Below, piece after piece: positions 1 to 7,269 of a stretch of DNA of 64,000 bases (position 1 is the first letter of the stretch; every line of letters starts with the position of its first letter). A program made the position numbers and the translations under genes. The notes below the pieces were generated by a model, which did no database searches, was not told where the DNA came from, and worked only from the letters and a program-made list of their open reading frames with translations. The stretch is from NCBI GenBank assembly GCA_964455285.1, contig CAYVVG010000005.1, positions 1 through 64,000 on the forward strand. The letters are read 5' to 3'. Source of the DNA: CAIVAT01 sp964455285 (lineage in GTDB: Bacteria > Bacteroidota > Bacteroidia > Bacteroidales > FEN-979).

Positions 1-285
1 CTTGCGTATTTTCGGATCGTTCACGTTGTCGTTGTAAACCCATCCTTCGTTACCGGTGTTGTAGGGCGGGTCGATGTAGATGCATTTGATCTTTCCTTCG
101 TATTGTGGCAGCAGGGCTTTCAGCGCTTCCATATTATCACCGTGGATGATCATGTTACCACTGCCGGCCGGTGTCTCTTGTTTGCCGCTTGGAGTGTAAC
201 CGTATTGATGGTCGAGAACACGGAACGGTACGTCGTGATGGTGGTTGATGACTTTCTCTTTTCCGATCCAGTTGAGTGTAGGCAT
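1..285 (-). CDS. Type III restriction-modification DNA methyltransferase (Mod), N-terminal part
   Basis: The gene runs off the left edge; 95 codons from an ATG at 285 are visible. Residues 72-78 read DPPYNTG, the catalytic motif IV of amino-methyltransferases, placed very early as in beta-class type III Mod proteins, and it follows the typical IIHGDNMEALKALLP stretch (residues 46-60). Such enzymes methylate adenine in a short recognition site and supply the specificity of a Mod-Res pair; the recognition domain and any Res partner would lie outside the window. The gene is transcribed away from the DUF2188 pair. A near-consensus promoter box (TACTTTTA) lies on the same strand at about 310-317. 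Family assignment is firm; whether it belongs to an intact restriction system cannot be seen. Confidence 0.85.
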   Translation of the reverse strand, partial: MPTLNWIGKEKVINHHHDVPFRVLDHQYGYTPSGKQETPAGSGNMIIHGDNMEALKALLPQYEGKIKCIYIDPPYNTGNEGWVYNDNVNDPKIRK

Positions 286-709
286 TCGCGTAGGTGGTTA
301 AATCAACGGTAAAAGTACGTAATCATAACCAAACTTCAACGTAAGGTCTTGTGTTTTCGTAACAACACGGGTGGATGACGCATACACCAGCATTGGTATC
401 AATACCAGGAGATGGTAGGGCTGTTTGGTCGGATTAGATTAATGCATATGACATATGTGCAGAAAATGCATGAAATTGGCAGTTATGTCTCTAGCCTGCG
501 TCAGTTTGTCAGTTGATTGAAGTAAAAAACCCTCGGTATGCATTTTGAGTCATCCAATGCGTCGTGTGATCGAACTGGAGTAGACGAATGCTTACTGAGG
601 GAGGTTGTAAGAGGCCGCAAAAGTAATCATTTTCCTCATCATGCCGCCATCTACTCCTAAAAATTCGCCACAGGCGTAAGTAACGGAGTATTAATTAACA
701 TGATGAACA
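286..709. other. Intergenic stretch without a convincing gene
   Basis: This 424-bp segment separates the divergent Mod gene and the DUF2188 gene. It is AT-richer than the rest of the window. A 40-codon frame exists at 538-660 on the plus strand but has no recognisable sequence or start signal. I see no RNA gene or strong hairpin here. Confidence 0.5.
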
Positions 710-931
710 ATGAAAAGAAATGTTCACGTTGTCCCACACAATGGGAAATGGGCTGTGAAGACGGAGAAAGCGGATCGCCCGGCAAAAGTCACTGACACAC
801 AAAAACAGGCAATTGATCGAGCACGGGAGACTGCTGCGAACAATGGGACTGAAGTAATCATTCATGGTCGTAATGGGCGGATTCGTGAGAAGAACTCCTA
901 TGGGAACGACCCTTATCCGCCTAAAGGCTAA
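710..931 (+). CDS. DUF2188 family small protein
   Basis: A 73-residue protein that matches DUF2188 across its whole length: the NVHVVPHNGKWAVK start, the DTQKQAIDRAR helix, the EVIIHGRNGRIREK strand pair and the terminal SYGNDPYPPKG. The family has no settled biochemical role; it is small, basic and widespread in bacteria and on mobile elements. The ATG at 710 is preferred because it gives the family-typical K-x-NVHVVPH start; the upstream ATG at 700 is in another frame. The gene ends 10 bp before the next start, so the two are probably one transcript. Confidence 0.85.
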   Translation: MKRNVHVVPHNGKWAVKTEKADRPAKVTDTQKQAIDRARETAANNGTEVIIHGRNGRIREKNSYGNDPYPPKG

Positions 932-941
932 TCCAGGACCC

Positions 942-1613
942 ATGGCTGATTATCGATTATCAGTAAACCAATTGGTGCAATTTCCGACCAAATCAGTTGC
1001 AGGAAAACAAAGGATAATCCGGCAGCAACTGAATCCAGATCCATTTAAGGTCCAGTGGTACCAACTTGCTAAGGCTTGCATTCGCGCAAGCATTCGGAAG
1101 AACTGTGATCGACAACCTGTTTATGATGGGTTGAAGACACTTGCTGCAAGGAAAGCAGTTACGAAGCACCAGCAGTCTGACAAGGCTACTTCTATTGAAG
1201 CACTCGAACGCTTTCTTAACTTACAACTACCATCCATCCTGCATTCGATGCATTACACGACAATCAAACCACTGGATAAAACGGTGAAAATTTCCGATGT
1301 CGAGATTACTGTAGCTCCTGAAATCGTCATTCGGGGCACGTTTGAAGGCAAAAAGGTTGTTGGGGGTGTAAAAATTCACATCTGTAAAGGGACCCCTTTC
1401 GATTACGAGCAGTCATTACAAGTAGCTGCTGTCATCTATAGGTTTCTTGATGAGAAGGTGGCGTTACCAGACGAACAGGTGATGCCAGAGCTGTGTTTTT
1501 CATTGGACATCTTCGGTGATCGTATTGTTCAAGCTCCACGCGATTTAAGGAGAGTATATCGATCACTCGATCAGGTGTGCAATGATGTCAAGGTTCACTG
1601 GCTTGCTGCCTGA
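942..1613 (+). CDS. Conserved-looking hypothetical protein downstream of DUF2188
   Basis: I do not recognise this 223-residue protein. The frame is open from 864, but that upstream part overlaps the DUF2188 gene, so the ATG at 942 (MADYRLSVNQLVQF) is the likely start, 10 bp after the preceding stop. The N-terminal half is helical and basic; residues about 118-175 look like alternating strands around EIVIRGTFEGKKVVGGVKIH, followed by a helix (QSLQVAAVIYRFL). That strand-strand-helix order recalls PD-(D/E)XK nuclease cores, but a D/E-x-K motif is not evident, so this is only a thought. There is no signal peptide or membrane segment, so a cytoplasmic location is expected. Its neighbourhood (Mod gene, tRNA) suggests an accessory or defence role. 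Confidence 0.6.
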   Translation: MADYRLSVNQLVQFPTKSVAGKQRIIRQQLNPDPFKVQWYQLAKACIRASIRKNCDRQPVYDGLKTLAARKAVTKHQQSDKATSIEALERFLNLQLPSILHSMHYTTIKPLDKTVKISDVEITVAPEIVIRGTFEGKKVVGGVKIHICKGTPFDYEQSLQVAAVIYRFLDEKVALPDEQVMPELCFSLDIFGDRIVQAPRDLRRVYRSLDQVCNDVKVHWLAA

Positions 1614-2001
1614 ACGGAAGTGATTCAGCAGAATGAGTTCCACTGGCTGATTAGCCAGCAGTAATTCAGTGTATTAACCAGAGGAGGGTGCTAATCATCA
1701 GCATCCTCTTCTGGTTTATATATATTAGGTAATGAGGTCATGGACAAGATCGGGCTTTCGAATATTCAGACTGGGATCGTTCCCCACTTGTGAATGCGGT
1801 GTCAAAAGAATCTCAGGAAATGATGTTAATGCTCGTTAAATTGTAAGGTGCTGAAATGCAAGACCGTATGAATGGTCGGACGCGATGACCGCTTGTATGT
1901 GATTGATTGTTAGATAGATAATGATTGTTGTACCTATGTTGTACCTAGAAACAAAAAAGGCTGACATCGTGTTGATTGTCAGCCTTCTGCGTGTGTATCT
2001 G
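1614..2001. other. Intergenic stretch between the hypothetical gene and tRNA-Glu
   Basis: This segment has no supported gene. It holds two small hairpins (1643-1658 and 1676-1717), a direct repeat of the type TAGGTACAACA (minus strand, about 1929-1950) and an inverted repeat GGCTGACA/TGTCAGCC at about 1959-1984 just before the tRNA 3' end. The last could be a terminator for a tRNA-Glu transcript or the remains of a mobile-element junction. Confidence 0.5.
1676..1717 (+). terminator. Hairpin terminator after the hypothetical gene
   Basis: An almost perfect inverted repeat, AACCAGAGGAGGGTGCT paired with AGCATCCTCTTCTGGTT around a short AATCATC loop, lies 62 bp after the stop at 1613. The tail is TTATATATATT, not a pure T tract, so termination efficiency is uncertain. 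Confidence 0.6.
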
Positions 2002-2073
2002 TAGCCCGTAGGGGAATCGAACCCCTGTTACCAGGATGAAAACCTGACGTCCTAACCCCTAGACGAACGGGCC
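2002..2073 (-). tRNA. tRNA-Glu (UUC)
   Basis: On the minus strand the sequence folds as a complete tRNA: acceptor GGCCCGT/ACGGGCT with the G1-U72 pair seen in Bacteroidota tRNA-Glu, D arm GTCTAGGGGTTAGGAC, anticodon arm TCAGG-TTTTCAT-CCTGG with anticodon TTC, and T arm CAGGGGTTCGATTCCCCT. CCA is not encoded. A consensus promoter lies just upstream (2092-2122). tRNA genes are common integration targets, which fits the accessory genes on its 3' side. Confidence 0.95.
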
Positions 2074-2091
2074 ATGGGAAATTTGGGAGTG

Positions 2092-2122
2092 CAAAAATAC
2101 AACAATGATTTTTATTTGCAAA
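2092..2122 (-). promoter_or_regulatory. Promoter of tRNA-Glu
   Basis: On the minus strand a TTTG (-33, 2119-2122) and TATTTTTG (-7, 2092-2099) are separated by exactly 19 nt, the Bacteroidota sigma-ABfr layout. The box lies about 19 bp before the tRNA 5' end. Confidence 0.75.
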
Positions 2123-2156
2123 AAAAAAATTCCGGAGTGTTCTTCGGGACCTGTGG

Positions 2157-2182
2157 TGCGTGACCCGTGACCCGTGACGGGC
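2157..2182. repeat. Short tandem repeat (GTGACCC units)
   Basis: Three head-to-tail copies of a CGTGACC-like 7-mer followed by a short complementary CGGG lie between tRNA-Glu and the PFOR gene. It belongs to the class of short imperfect tandem arrays scattered through this window. Confidence 0.6.
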
Positions 2183-2223
2183 TATTCCCCTGAAACTCTT
2201 TTTGGGGATCGATTTTCAATAGT

Positions 2224-2260
2224 TTTTTCAACCGTTTCTCAAATTTAATTTGTATTTTTG
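2224..2260 (+). promoter_or_regulatory. Probable promoter of the PFOR gene
   Basis: TATTTTTG at 2253-2260 fits the TAnnTTTG -7 box; a T-rich run at 2224-2228 may act as a weak -33 element, at slightly long spacing. It is 55 bp before the start codon. Confidence 0.5.
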
Positions 2261-2315
2261 CCACCTGTTAGGAGATTCACAGCACAGATTTTAAGTAATT
2301 AAAAATCAATATATT

Positions 2316-5300
2316 ATGAGTAAAGAGAAAAAATATTTATCGTGTGACGGGAACCAGGCCGCCGCCCATATGGCGTACATGTTCAGCGAAGTCGCCGCCA
2401 TCTATCCTATCACTCCCTCTTCCAACATGGCCGAAAACGTTGACGAATGGGCCGCCCATGGCCGGAAGAACCTGTTCGGCGAAGAGGTCCGGGTGGTCGA
2501 GATGCAGTCGGAGGCCGGCGCCGCGGGAACCCTCCACGGCTCGCTCCAGGCCGGGGCCCTGACCACCACCTTTACCGCCTCGCAGGGACTCCTGCTGATG
2601 ATCCCCAACATGTACAAACTTGCCGGCGAACTTCTTCCCGCCGTTTTCCACGTCAGCGCCCGCACAGTCGCGGCCCACGCCCTCTCTATCTTCGGCGACC
2701 ACTCCGACGTGTACGCCACCCGGCAAACCGGTTTCGCCATGATGGCCACCGGCTCGGTCCAGGAAGTGATGGACCTCGCCGGCGTTGCCCACCTTGCGGC
2801 CATCAAATCGCGCGTGCCATTCCTTCATTTCTTCGACGGTTTCCGCACCTCCCACGAGATCCAGAAGGTCGAAATGCTTGAAAACGAAGACATGATGCCG
2901 CTGCTCGACCAGGAGGCGCTCGGGGAGTTCCGCAACCGCGCCCTGAATCCTGAACACCCGGTGACCCGCGGTACGGCCCAGAACCCGGATATCTTTTTCC
3001 AGGCCAAGGAAGCGGCCAACCGCTTCTATGAGCCGGTGCCCGACATCGTCGAACACTACATGCAGGAGATCGGCAAACTGACCGGACGCACCTACCACCC
3101 CTTCACCTATTACGGCGACCCCGAAGCCGAGAACATCGTGATCGCCATGGGATCCATCACGGATACCACCAAAGAGGTGATCGATCACCTGACGGCCCGG
3201 GGGGAGAAGGTGGGGCTTCTCTCCGTCCATCTCTACCGGCCATTCTCGGCGAAGTACTTCTTCAACGTACTGCCGAAGAACGTTAAAAGGATCTGCGTGC
3301 TTGACCGCACCAAGGAACCCGGCGCCAACGGCGATCCGCTCTACCTCGATGTGCGCGACCTGTTCTATGACCGCGACGATCGTCCCATGATCATCGCCGG
3401 GAGGTACGGGCTCAGCTCGAAAGACACCACGCCCGCCATGATCATCAGCGTGTTTGACAACCTCAGGCTGAAAGAGCCGAAAAACCACTTCACCGTGGGG
3501 ATCGTCGACGATGTCACGTTCCTTTCGTTGCCCCTGTTGCCCGAGATCGACATCTCTCCGAAAGGCACCTATTCGGCCAAATTCTACGGCATCGGATCCG
3601 ACGGAACCGTGGGCGCCAACAAGAACTCGATCAAGATCATTGGCGACAGCACCGATAAATACGCACAGGCCTATTTCGCCTACGATTCGAAAAAATCGGG
3701 AGGCATCACGGTTTCGCATCTCCGCTTCGGCGACAGCCCGATCCGTTCGCCCTACCTGGTGATCACGCCCGATTTTGTGGCCTGCCACGTGCCCGCCTAC
3801 CTCGATAAGTACGACATGCTCAAAGGGTTGAAAAGCGGCGGCACCTTCCTGCTCAACTCCATCTGGGATGCGGAAGAGACGAAAAAACGCCTCCCCGACC
3901 CCATGAAGAAATACCTGGCCGACCACAGGATCAATTTCTTTATCATCGACGCCACGCGAATCGCTGAAGAGATCGGGCTTGGAAACCGCACCAACTCGAT
4001 CATGCAGAGCGCCTTTTTCAAGGTATCCAATGTGATCCCCTACGAGAAGAGCGTGGCCGACATGAAGAAAGCCATTTATAAGACCTATGGCCGCAAGGGC
4101 GAAGAGATCGTCAATATGAACTATGCGGCGATCGACAGGGGAGGGGAGGTGATCCGGGTGGATGTGCCGGCCGAATGGTCATCCGTTACGGTCAAGCCTG
4201 CCGACGATGGCAGCGTGGATGCCTTTATCCGCAACATCTTCCAGCCCGTCAGCGCTTTCCAGGGCGACGACATCCCCGTCAGCGCCTTCGTCGGCCGTGA
4301 AGACGGTACTTTCAACAGCGGTACCACTCAGCTCGAGAAGCGCGGGATCGCTGTGAACGTTCCCCGGTGGATCGCCGAGAACTGTATCCAGTGCAACCAG
4401 TGTGCCTACGTTTGTCCCCATGCCGCCATACGTCCCTTCCTCCTCAACGAGGCTGAGAAGAAAGCAGCGCCGGCCGGCATGACCACCCTGAAGGCGGTCG
4501 GCAAAGAGCTGGCCGGCATGGAGTTCAGGATCCAGGTTTCGCCGCTCGACTGCACCGGATGCGGGAACTGCATCGATGTATGCCCGGCCAAGACGAAAGC
4601 CCTTGAATTCCAGACCCTCGGCAGCCAGATGCACGAAACAGAGCACTGGGATTACAACATTGCACGGGTGAGCTACAAGACCGATGTCATCGACCGTTTC
4701 AAAACTTTCAAGAACAGTCAGTTCGCCCAGCCGCTTTTCGAATTCTCGGGAGCTTGCGCGGGTTGCGGGGAAACTCCGTACATCAAACTGCTGACCCAGC
4801 TTTTCGGCGAGCGCATGATGATCGCCAACGCGACCGGCTGTTCCTCCATTTACGGAGGTACCGCCCCCTTCACCCCCTATCGGCCGAATGCCGAAGGCCA
4901 GGGTCCGGCCTGGGCCAACTCGCTTTTTGAAGACAACGCTGAGTACGGCTACGGCATGGCCATCGCCATCGCCCAGCTGCGCCGGCGCCTGGCTGATAAG
5001 ATGCGATCCTCCATCAAGGAAAACATGATGGGCTCCGATACGCTGGAAGCCATGAAGACCTGGATCGACAGCATGTACCAGGCAGAGGCATCCAAAACGG
5101 CCACCAAAACCCTGATCCCGTTGCTCGAAAAGGAGTCGAATCCCTTTGCCGCCGAGATCCTGAGCCTGCGCCAGTACCTGGTGAAGAAGTCGATCTGGAT
5201 CATCGGAGGCGACGGATGGGCGTACGATATCGGGTACGGCGGACTGGACCACGTGATCGCGTCGGGCGAAGATATCAACATCCTTGTTCTCGATACGGAG

Positions 5301-5849
5301 GTTTACTCCAATACCGGCGGACAGGCTTCCAAATCGACTCCCGTCGGAGCGATCGCAAAATTTGCGGCATCGGGGAAGAAAATCCGCAAGAAGGACCTGG
5401 GCGCCATGGCCATGACCTATGGATACGTATATGTTTCGCAGGTCGCCATGGGCGCCAACAACAGCCAGCTATTCCGGTCGGTGAAAGAGGCAGAGGCCTA
5501 TCACGGACCCTCGCTCCTGATCGCCTACGCTCCCTGTATCAACCACGGGCTGAAAGCGGGTATGGGCAAGGCGGAAGAGGAGATGGACCGTGCCGTGGCC
5601 ACCGGTTACTGGCAGTTGTACCGCTACAATCCGACGATCGGCGAAGAGGGTAAGAACCCCTTCATCCTCGATTCGAAAGAACCCGAATGGACCGGCTTCA
5701 AAGATTTCCTGGCCAGCGAGGTCCGCTATTCATCCCTCCAGAAGATGTTCCCCGAAGACGCCGACATGCTGTTCAAGGCGGCTGAAGAGAACGCCCGCTG
5801 GCGATATGAGCATTACAAGCGCCTGGCCAGCATGCCTTACGAAAAATAA
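2316..5849 (+). CDS. nifJ: Pyruvate:ferredoxin (flavodoxin) oxidoreductase
   Basis: A full-length 1177-residue single-chain PFOR. It converts pyruvate and CoA to acetyl-CoA and CO2 and passes electrons to ferredoxin or flavodoxin in the cytoplasm. Order of domains: pyrimidine-binding N-terminus with YPITPSSNMAENVDEWA (about 30-46), the transketolase-C-like and gamma domains, a two-[4Fe-4S] ferredoxin domain (CIQCNQCAYVCP near 690 and CTGCGNCIDVCPAK near 746), and the C-terminal thiamine-diphosphate domain with CAGCGETPY (near 813) and GDGWAYDIGYGG (near 965) followed by a TEVYSNTGGQ loop. It starts at an ATG 55 bp after a TAnnTTTG box and ends in a strong hairpin terminator, so it is probably monocistronic. 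It is the likely main reduced-ferredoxin source for this organism and could share that pool with the AOR-family enzyme at 37408-39570. Confidence 0.97.
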   Translation: MSKEKKYLSCDGNQAAAHMAYMFSEVAAIYPITPSSNMAENVDEWAAHGRKNLFGEEVRVVEMQSEAGAAGTLHGSLQAGALTTTFTASQGLLLMIPNMYKLAGELLPAVFHVSARTVAAHALSIFGDHSDVYATRQTGFAMMATGSVQEVMDLAGVAHLAAIKSRVPFLHFFDGFRTSHEIQKVEMLENEDMMPLLDQEALGEFRNRALNPEHPVTRGTAQNPDIFFQAKEAANRFYEPVPDIVEHYMQEIGKLTGRTYHPFTYYGDPEAENIVIAMGSITDTTKEVIDHLTARGEKVGLLSVHLYRPFSAKYFFNVLPKNVKRICVLDRTKEPGANGDPLYLDVRDLFYDRDDRPMIIAGRYGLSSKDTTPAMIISVFDNLRLKEPKNHFTVGIVDDVTFLSLPLLPEIDISPKGTYSAKFYGIGSDGTVGANKNSIKIIGDSTDKYAQAYFAYDSKKSGGITVSHLRFGDSPIRSPYLVITPDFVACHVPAYLDKYDMLKGLKSGGTFLLNSIWDAEETKKRLPDPMKKYLADHRINFFIIDATRIAEEIGLGNRTNSIMQSAFFKVSNVIPYEKSVADMKKAIYKTYGRKGEEIVNMNYAAIDRGGEVIRVDVPAEWSSVTVKPADDGSVDAFIRNIFQPVSAFQGDDIPVSAFVGREDGTFNSGTTQLEKRGIAVNVPRWIAENCIQCNQCAYVCPHAAIRPFLLNEAEKKAAPAGMTTLKAVGKELAGMEFRIQVSPLDCTGCGNCIDVCPAKTKALEFQTLGSQMHETEHWDYNIARVSYKTDVIDRFKTFKNSQFAQPLFEFSGACAGCGETPYIKLLTQLFGERMMIANATGCSSIYGGTAPFTPYRPNAEGQGPAWANSLFEDNAEYGYGMAIAIAQLRRRLADKMRSSIKENMMGSDTLEAMKTWIDSMYQAEASKTATKTLIPLLEKESNPFAAEILSLRQYLVKKSIWIIGGDGWAYDIGYGGLDHVIASGEDINILVLDTEVYSNTGGQASKSTPVGAIAKFAASGKKIRKKDLGAMAMTYGYVYVSQVAMGANNSQLFRSVKEAEAYHGPSLLIAYAPCINHGLKAGMGKAEEEMDRAVATGYWQLYRYNPTIGEEGKNPFILDSKEPEWTGFKDFLASEVRYSSLQKMFPEDADMLFKAAEENARWRYEHYKRLASMPYEK

Positions 5850-5871
5850 CCCTGCGTTCAGGTTATGAAGT

Positions 5872-5914
5872 AAACAGGGTGCTGGATCCTTTTCCTGCAT
5901 CCTGTTTTTATTTT
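5872..5914 (+). terminator. Rho-independent terminator of the PFOR gene
   Basis: AAACAGGGTGC pairs with GCATCCTGTTT around a 13-nt loop and runs into a T-rich tail, 23 bp after the stop codon. Confidence 0.8.
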
Positions 5915-6020
5915 CCGGAACTGGAATTACCGACCGTGATACGCATGTTTTATTTTCTGATTAAGCGCTTTCGCACCAGTAAGATCCACGTTTGTATCGT
6001 ATAAGATATCGGGACTCAGC

Positions 6021-6142
6021 CTTCCGTGTCTTCCGTGCATGATTCTGTGTTTTCTGTGATACCTTTTATCAACAGGATATCATCACAATCCATGGAAACA
6101 GTAACACGGAATTCACGGAAAAAGGCATGGAAGACACGGAAT
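6021..6142. repeat. Imperfect long inverted repeat with CCGTGTCTTCCGTG-type arms
   Basis: The left arm (6021-6060) contains CTTCCGTGTCTTCCGTG and the right arm (6103-6142) contains CATGGAAGACACGGAAT; the arms match imperfectly over about 38 bp with a roughly 42-bp loop. It is intergenic and looks like a dispersed repeat, not a terminator. Confidence 0.65.
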
Positions 6143-6197
6143 ATCAGTTATACATATTCAAACCTGGAAATGTACTGGGATAAAAGTGATTCATCAA

Positions 6198-6225
6198 TTT
6201 TTATTTTAGGGAATATTTATATTTG
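6198..6225 (+). promoter_or_regulatory. Probable promoter of the DHOD-like gene
   Basis: TATATTTG at 6218-6225 matches TAnnTTTG; a TTTTTA run sits about 15-20 bp upstream. The inferred transcript start leaves a leader of roughly 24 nt before the ATG at 6256. Confidence 0.6.
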
Positions 6226-6255
6226 CAGTACCGAAAAAATCAATCCCTTACTTCC

Positions 6256-7269
6256 ATGGCAAATTTAACCACCCGTTACATGGGTCTTCAGCTGAAGAAC
6301 CCAGTCATTGTCGGAGCCAGCAACCTTGTGAAAGATGTCGACAACTGCAGGCGAATGGAGGAGGCCGGCGCCGCCGCCATCGTTTACAAGACCCTGTTCG
6401 AGGAACAGATCGAGCTTGAGAGGCTGCAGATGAGCGAAGAGCTGAACCAGTACAACGACCGTCATGCCGAGATGATCAGCCTGTTCCCCGATATCGCCCA
6501 CGCCGGCCCCCGGGAGCACCTGAGTCACCTTAAAAAGGTGGTGAACTCCGTCAATATCCCTGTCATCGCCAGCCTGAACTGCACCTTCGACGAAACCTGG
6601 GTGGAATATGCCCGGCAGCTGGAGAACACGGGCATAAACGCCCTTGAACTCAACTTTTATTCGGTGCCCGGCGACTTTAAACGCGACGGGAAAGCCATTC
6701 TGAACGAGCAGCTCGACGTGGTCAGTGAAGTGAAAAAGAGCGTGAAGATCCCCGTCAGCGTGAAACTCAGCCCTTTCTACACCAACACCCTGTTGCTGAT
6801 CCAGAACATGTACTATGCCGGGGTGGATGGATTCGTGCTGTTCAACCGGATGTTCCAGCCCGACATCGACCTCGATACCGAGACTCACCATTTCCCGTAC
6901 AACCTCAGCCACGAGGAGGACAACCGTCTTCCGATGCGGTTCATCGGGTTGCTTGCCGGTGAGATCCGCGGTTCGCTGTGTGCCAATACCGGCATTTTCA
7001 GCGGGCATGATGCGGCCAGGATGATCCTTTCCGGAGCCGATTGCGTGCAGGTGGTGAGCACCATCTACAAGCACGGGATCGGGCAGATCACCCGGATCCT
7101 TGAAGAACTCAATGGCTGGATGGATTCCAAGAAATACGATACCCTGGATGCATTCAAAGGGAAACTGGCACGGAAGAACCTGAAAGATCCCTTCGCTTAC
7201 CGCAGGGCTCAGTACATTGATATCCTGATGAAAAGCGAAGAGATCTTTAAGAAATATCCGATGAGATGA
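6256..7269 (+). CDS. Dihydroorotate dehydrogenase-like flavoprotein
   Basis: A 337-residue TIM-barrel protein of the Bacteroidota DHOD-like family, recognised by the N-terminal MANLTTRYMGLQLKNPVIVG, the ASLNCTFDETWVEYARQLE segment, the VPVSVKLSPFY-type strand (residues about 165-178, IPVSVKLSPFYTN) and the C-terminal GADCVQVVSTIYKHG phosphate-binding region. True DHOD oxidises dihydroorotate in pyrimidine synthesis; this branch is divergent and its substrate is not settled. The ATG at 6256 is chosen over an upstream TTG because it starts the conserved family sequence and follows a promoter by a short leader. It lies next to PFOR, an arrangement I associate with this family, which may point to a redox role. 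Its stop codon directly abuts the stop codon of the convergent sppA gene. Confidence 0.85.
   Translation: MANLTTRYMGLQLKNPVIVGASNLVKDVDNCRRMEEAGAAAIVYKTLFEEQIELERLQMSEELNQYNDRHAEMISLFPDIAHAGPREHLSHLKKVVNSVNIPVIASLNCTFDETWVEYARQLENTGINALELNFYSVPGDFKRDGKAILNEQLDVVSEVKKSVKIPVSVKLSPFYTNTLLLIQNMYYAGVDGFVLFNRMFQPDIDLDTETHHFPYNLSHEEDNRLPMRFIGLLAGEIRGSLCANTGIFSGHDAARMILSGADCVQVVSTIYKHGIGQITRILEELNGWMDSKKYDTLDAFKGKLARKNLKDPFAYRRAQYIDILMKSEEIFKKYPMR

Larger units (their letters stand above)
5850..6255. other. Intergenic stretch with terminator, inverted repeat and promoter
   Basis: No gene is supported. From left to right it holds the PFOR terminator (5872-5914), a long imperfect inverted repeat rich in TTCCGTGTCTTCCGTG-like units (6021-6142) and the promoter of the next gene (6198-6225). 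A short frame at 6026-6268 is made of the repeat sequence and is not a credible protein. Confidence 0.7.

Noticed and set aside
538..660. A 40-residue frame in the intergenic region
   Set aside because: No start signal, family pattern or linkage; chance frame in AT-rich DNA.
2337..3926. Long open frame on the minus strand opposite PFOR
   Set aside because: It is antisense to a strongly conserved gene; composition is a GC-rich shadow with no family pattern.
6026..6268. An 80-residue frame before the DHOD-like gene
   Set aside because: Made of inverted repeat and promoter DNA; overlaps the true start of the next gene.
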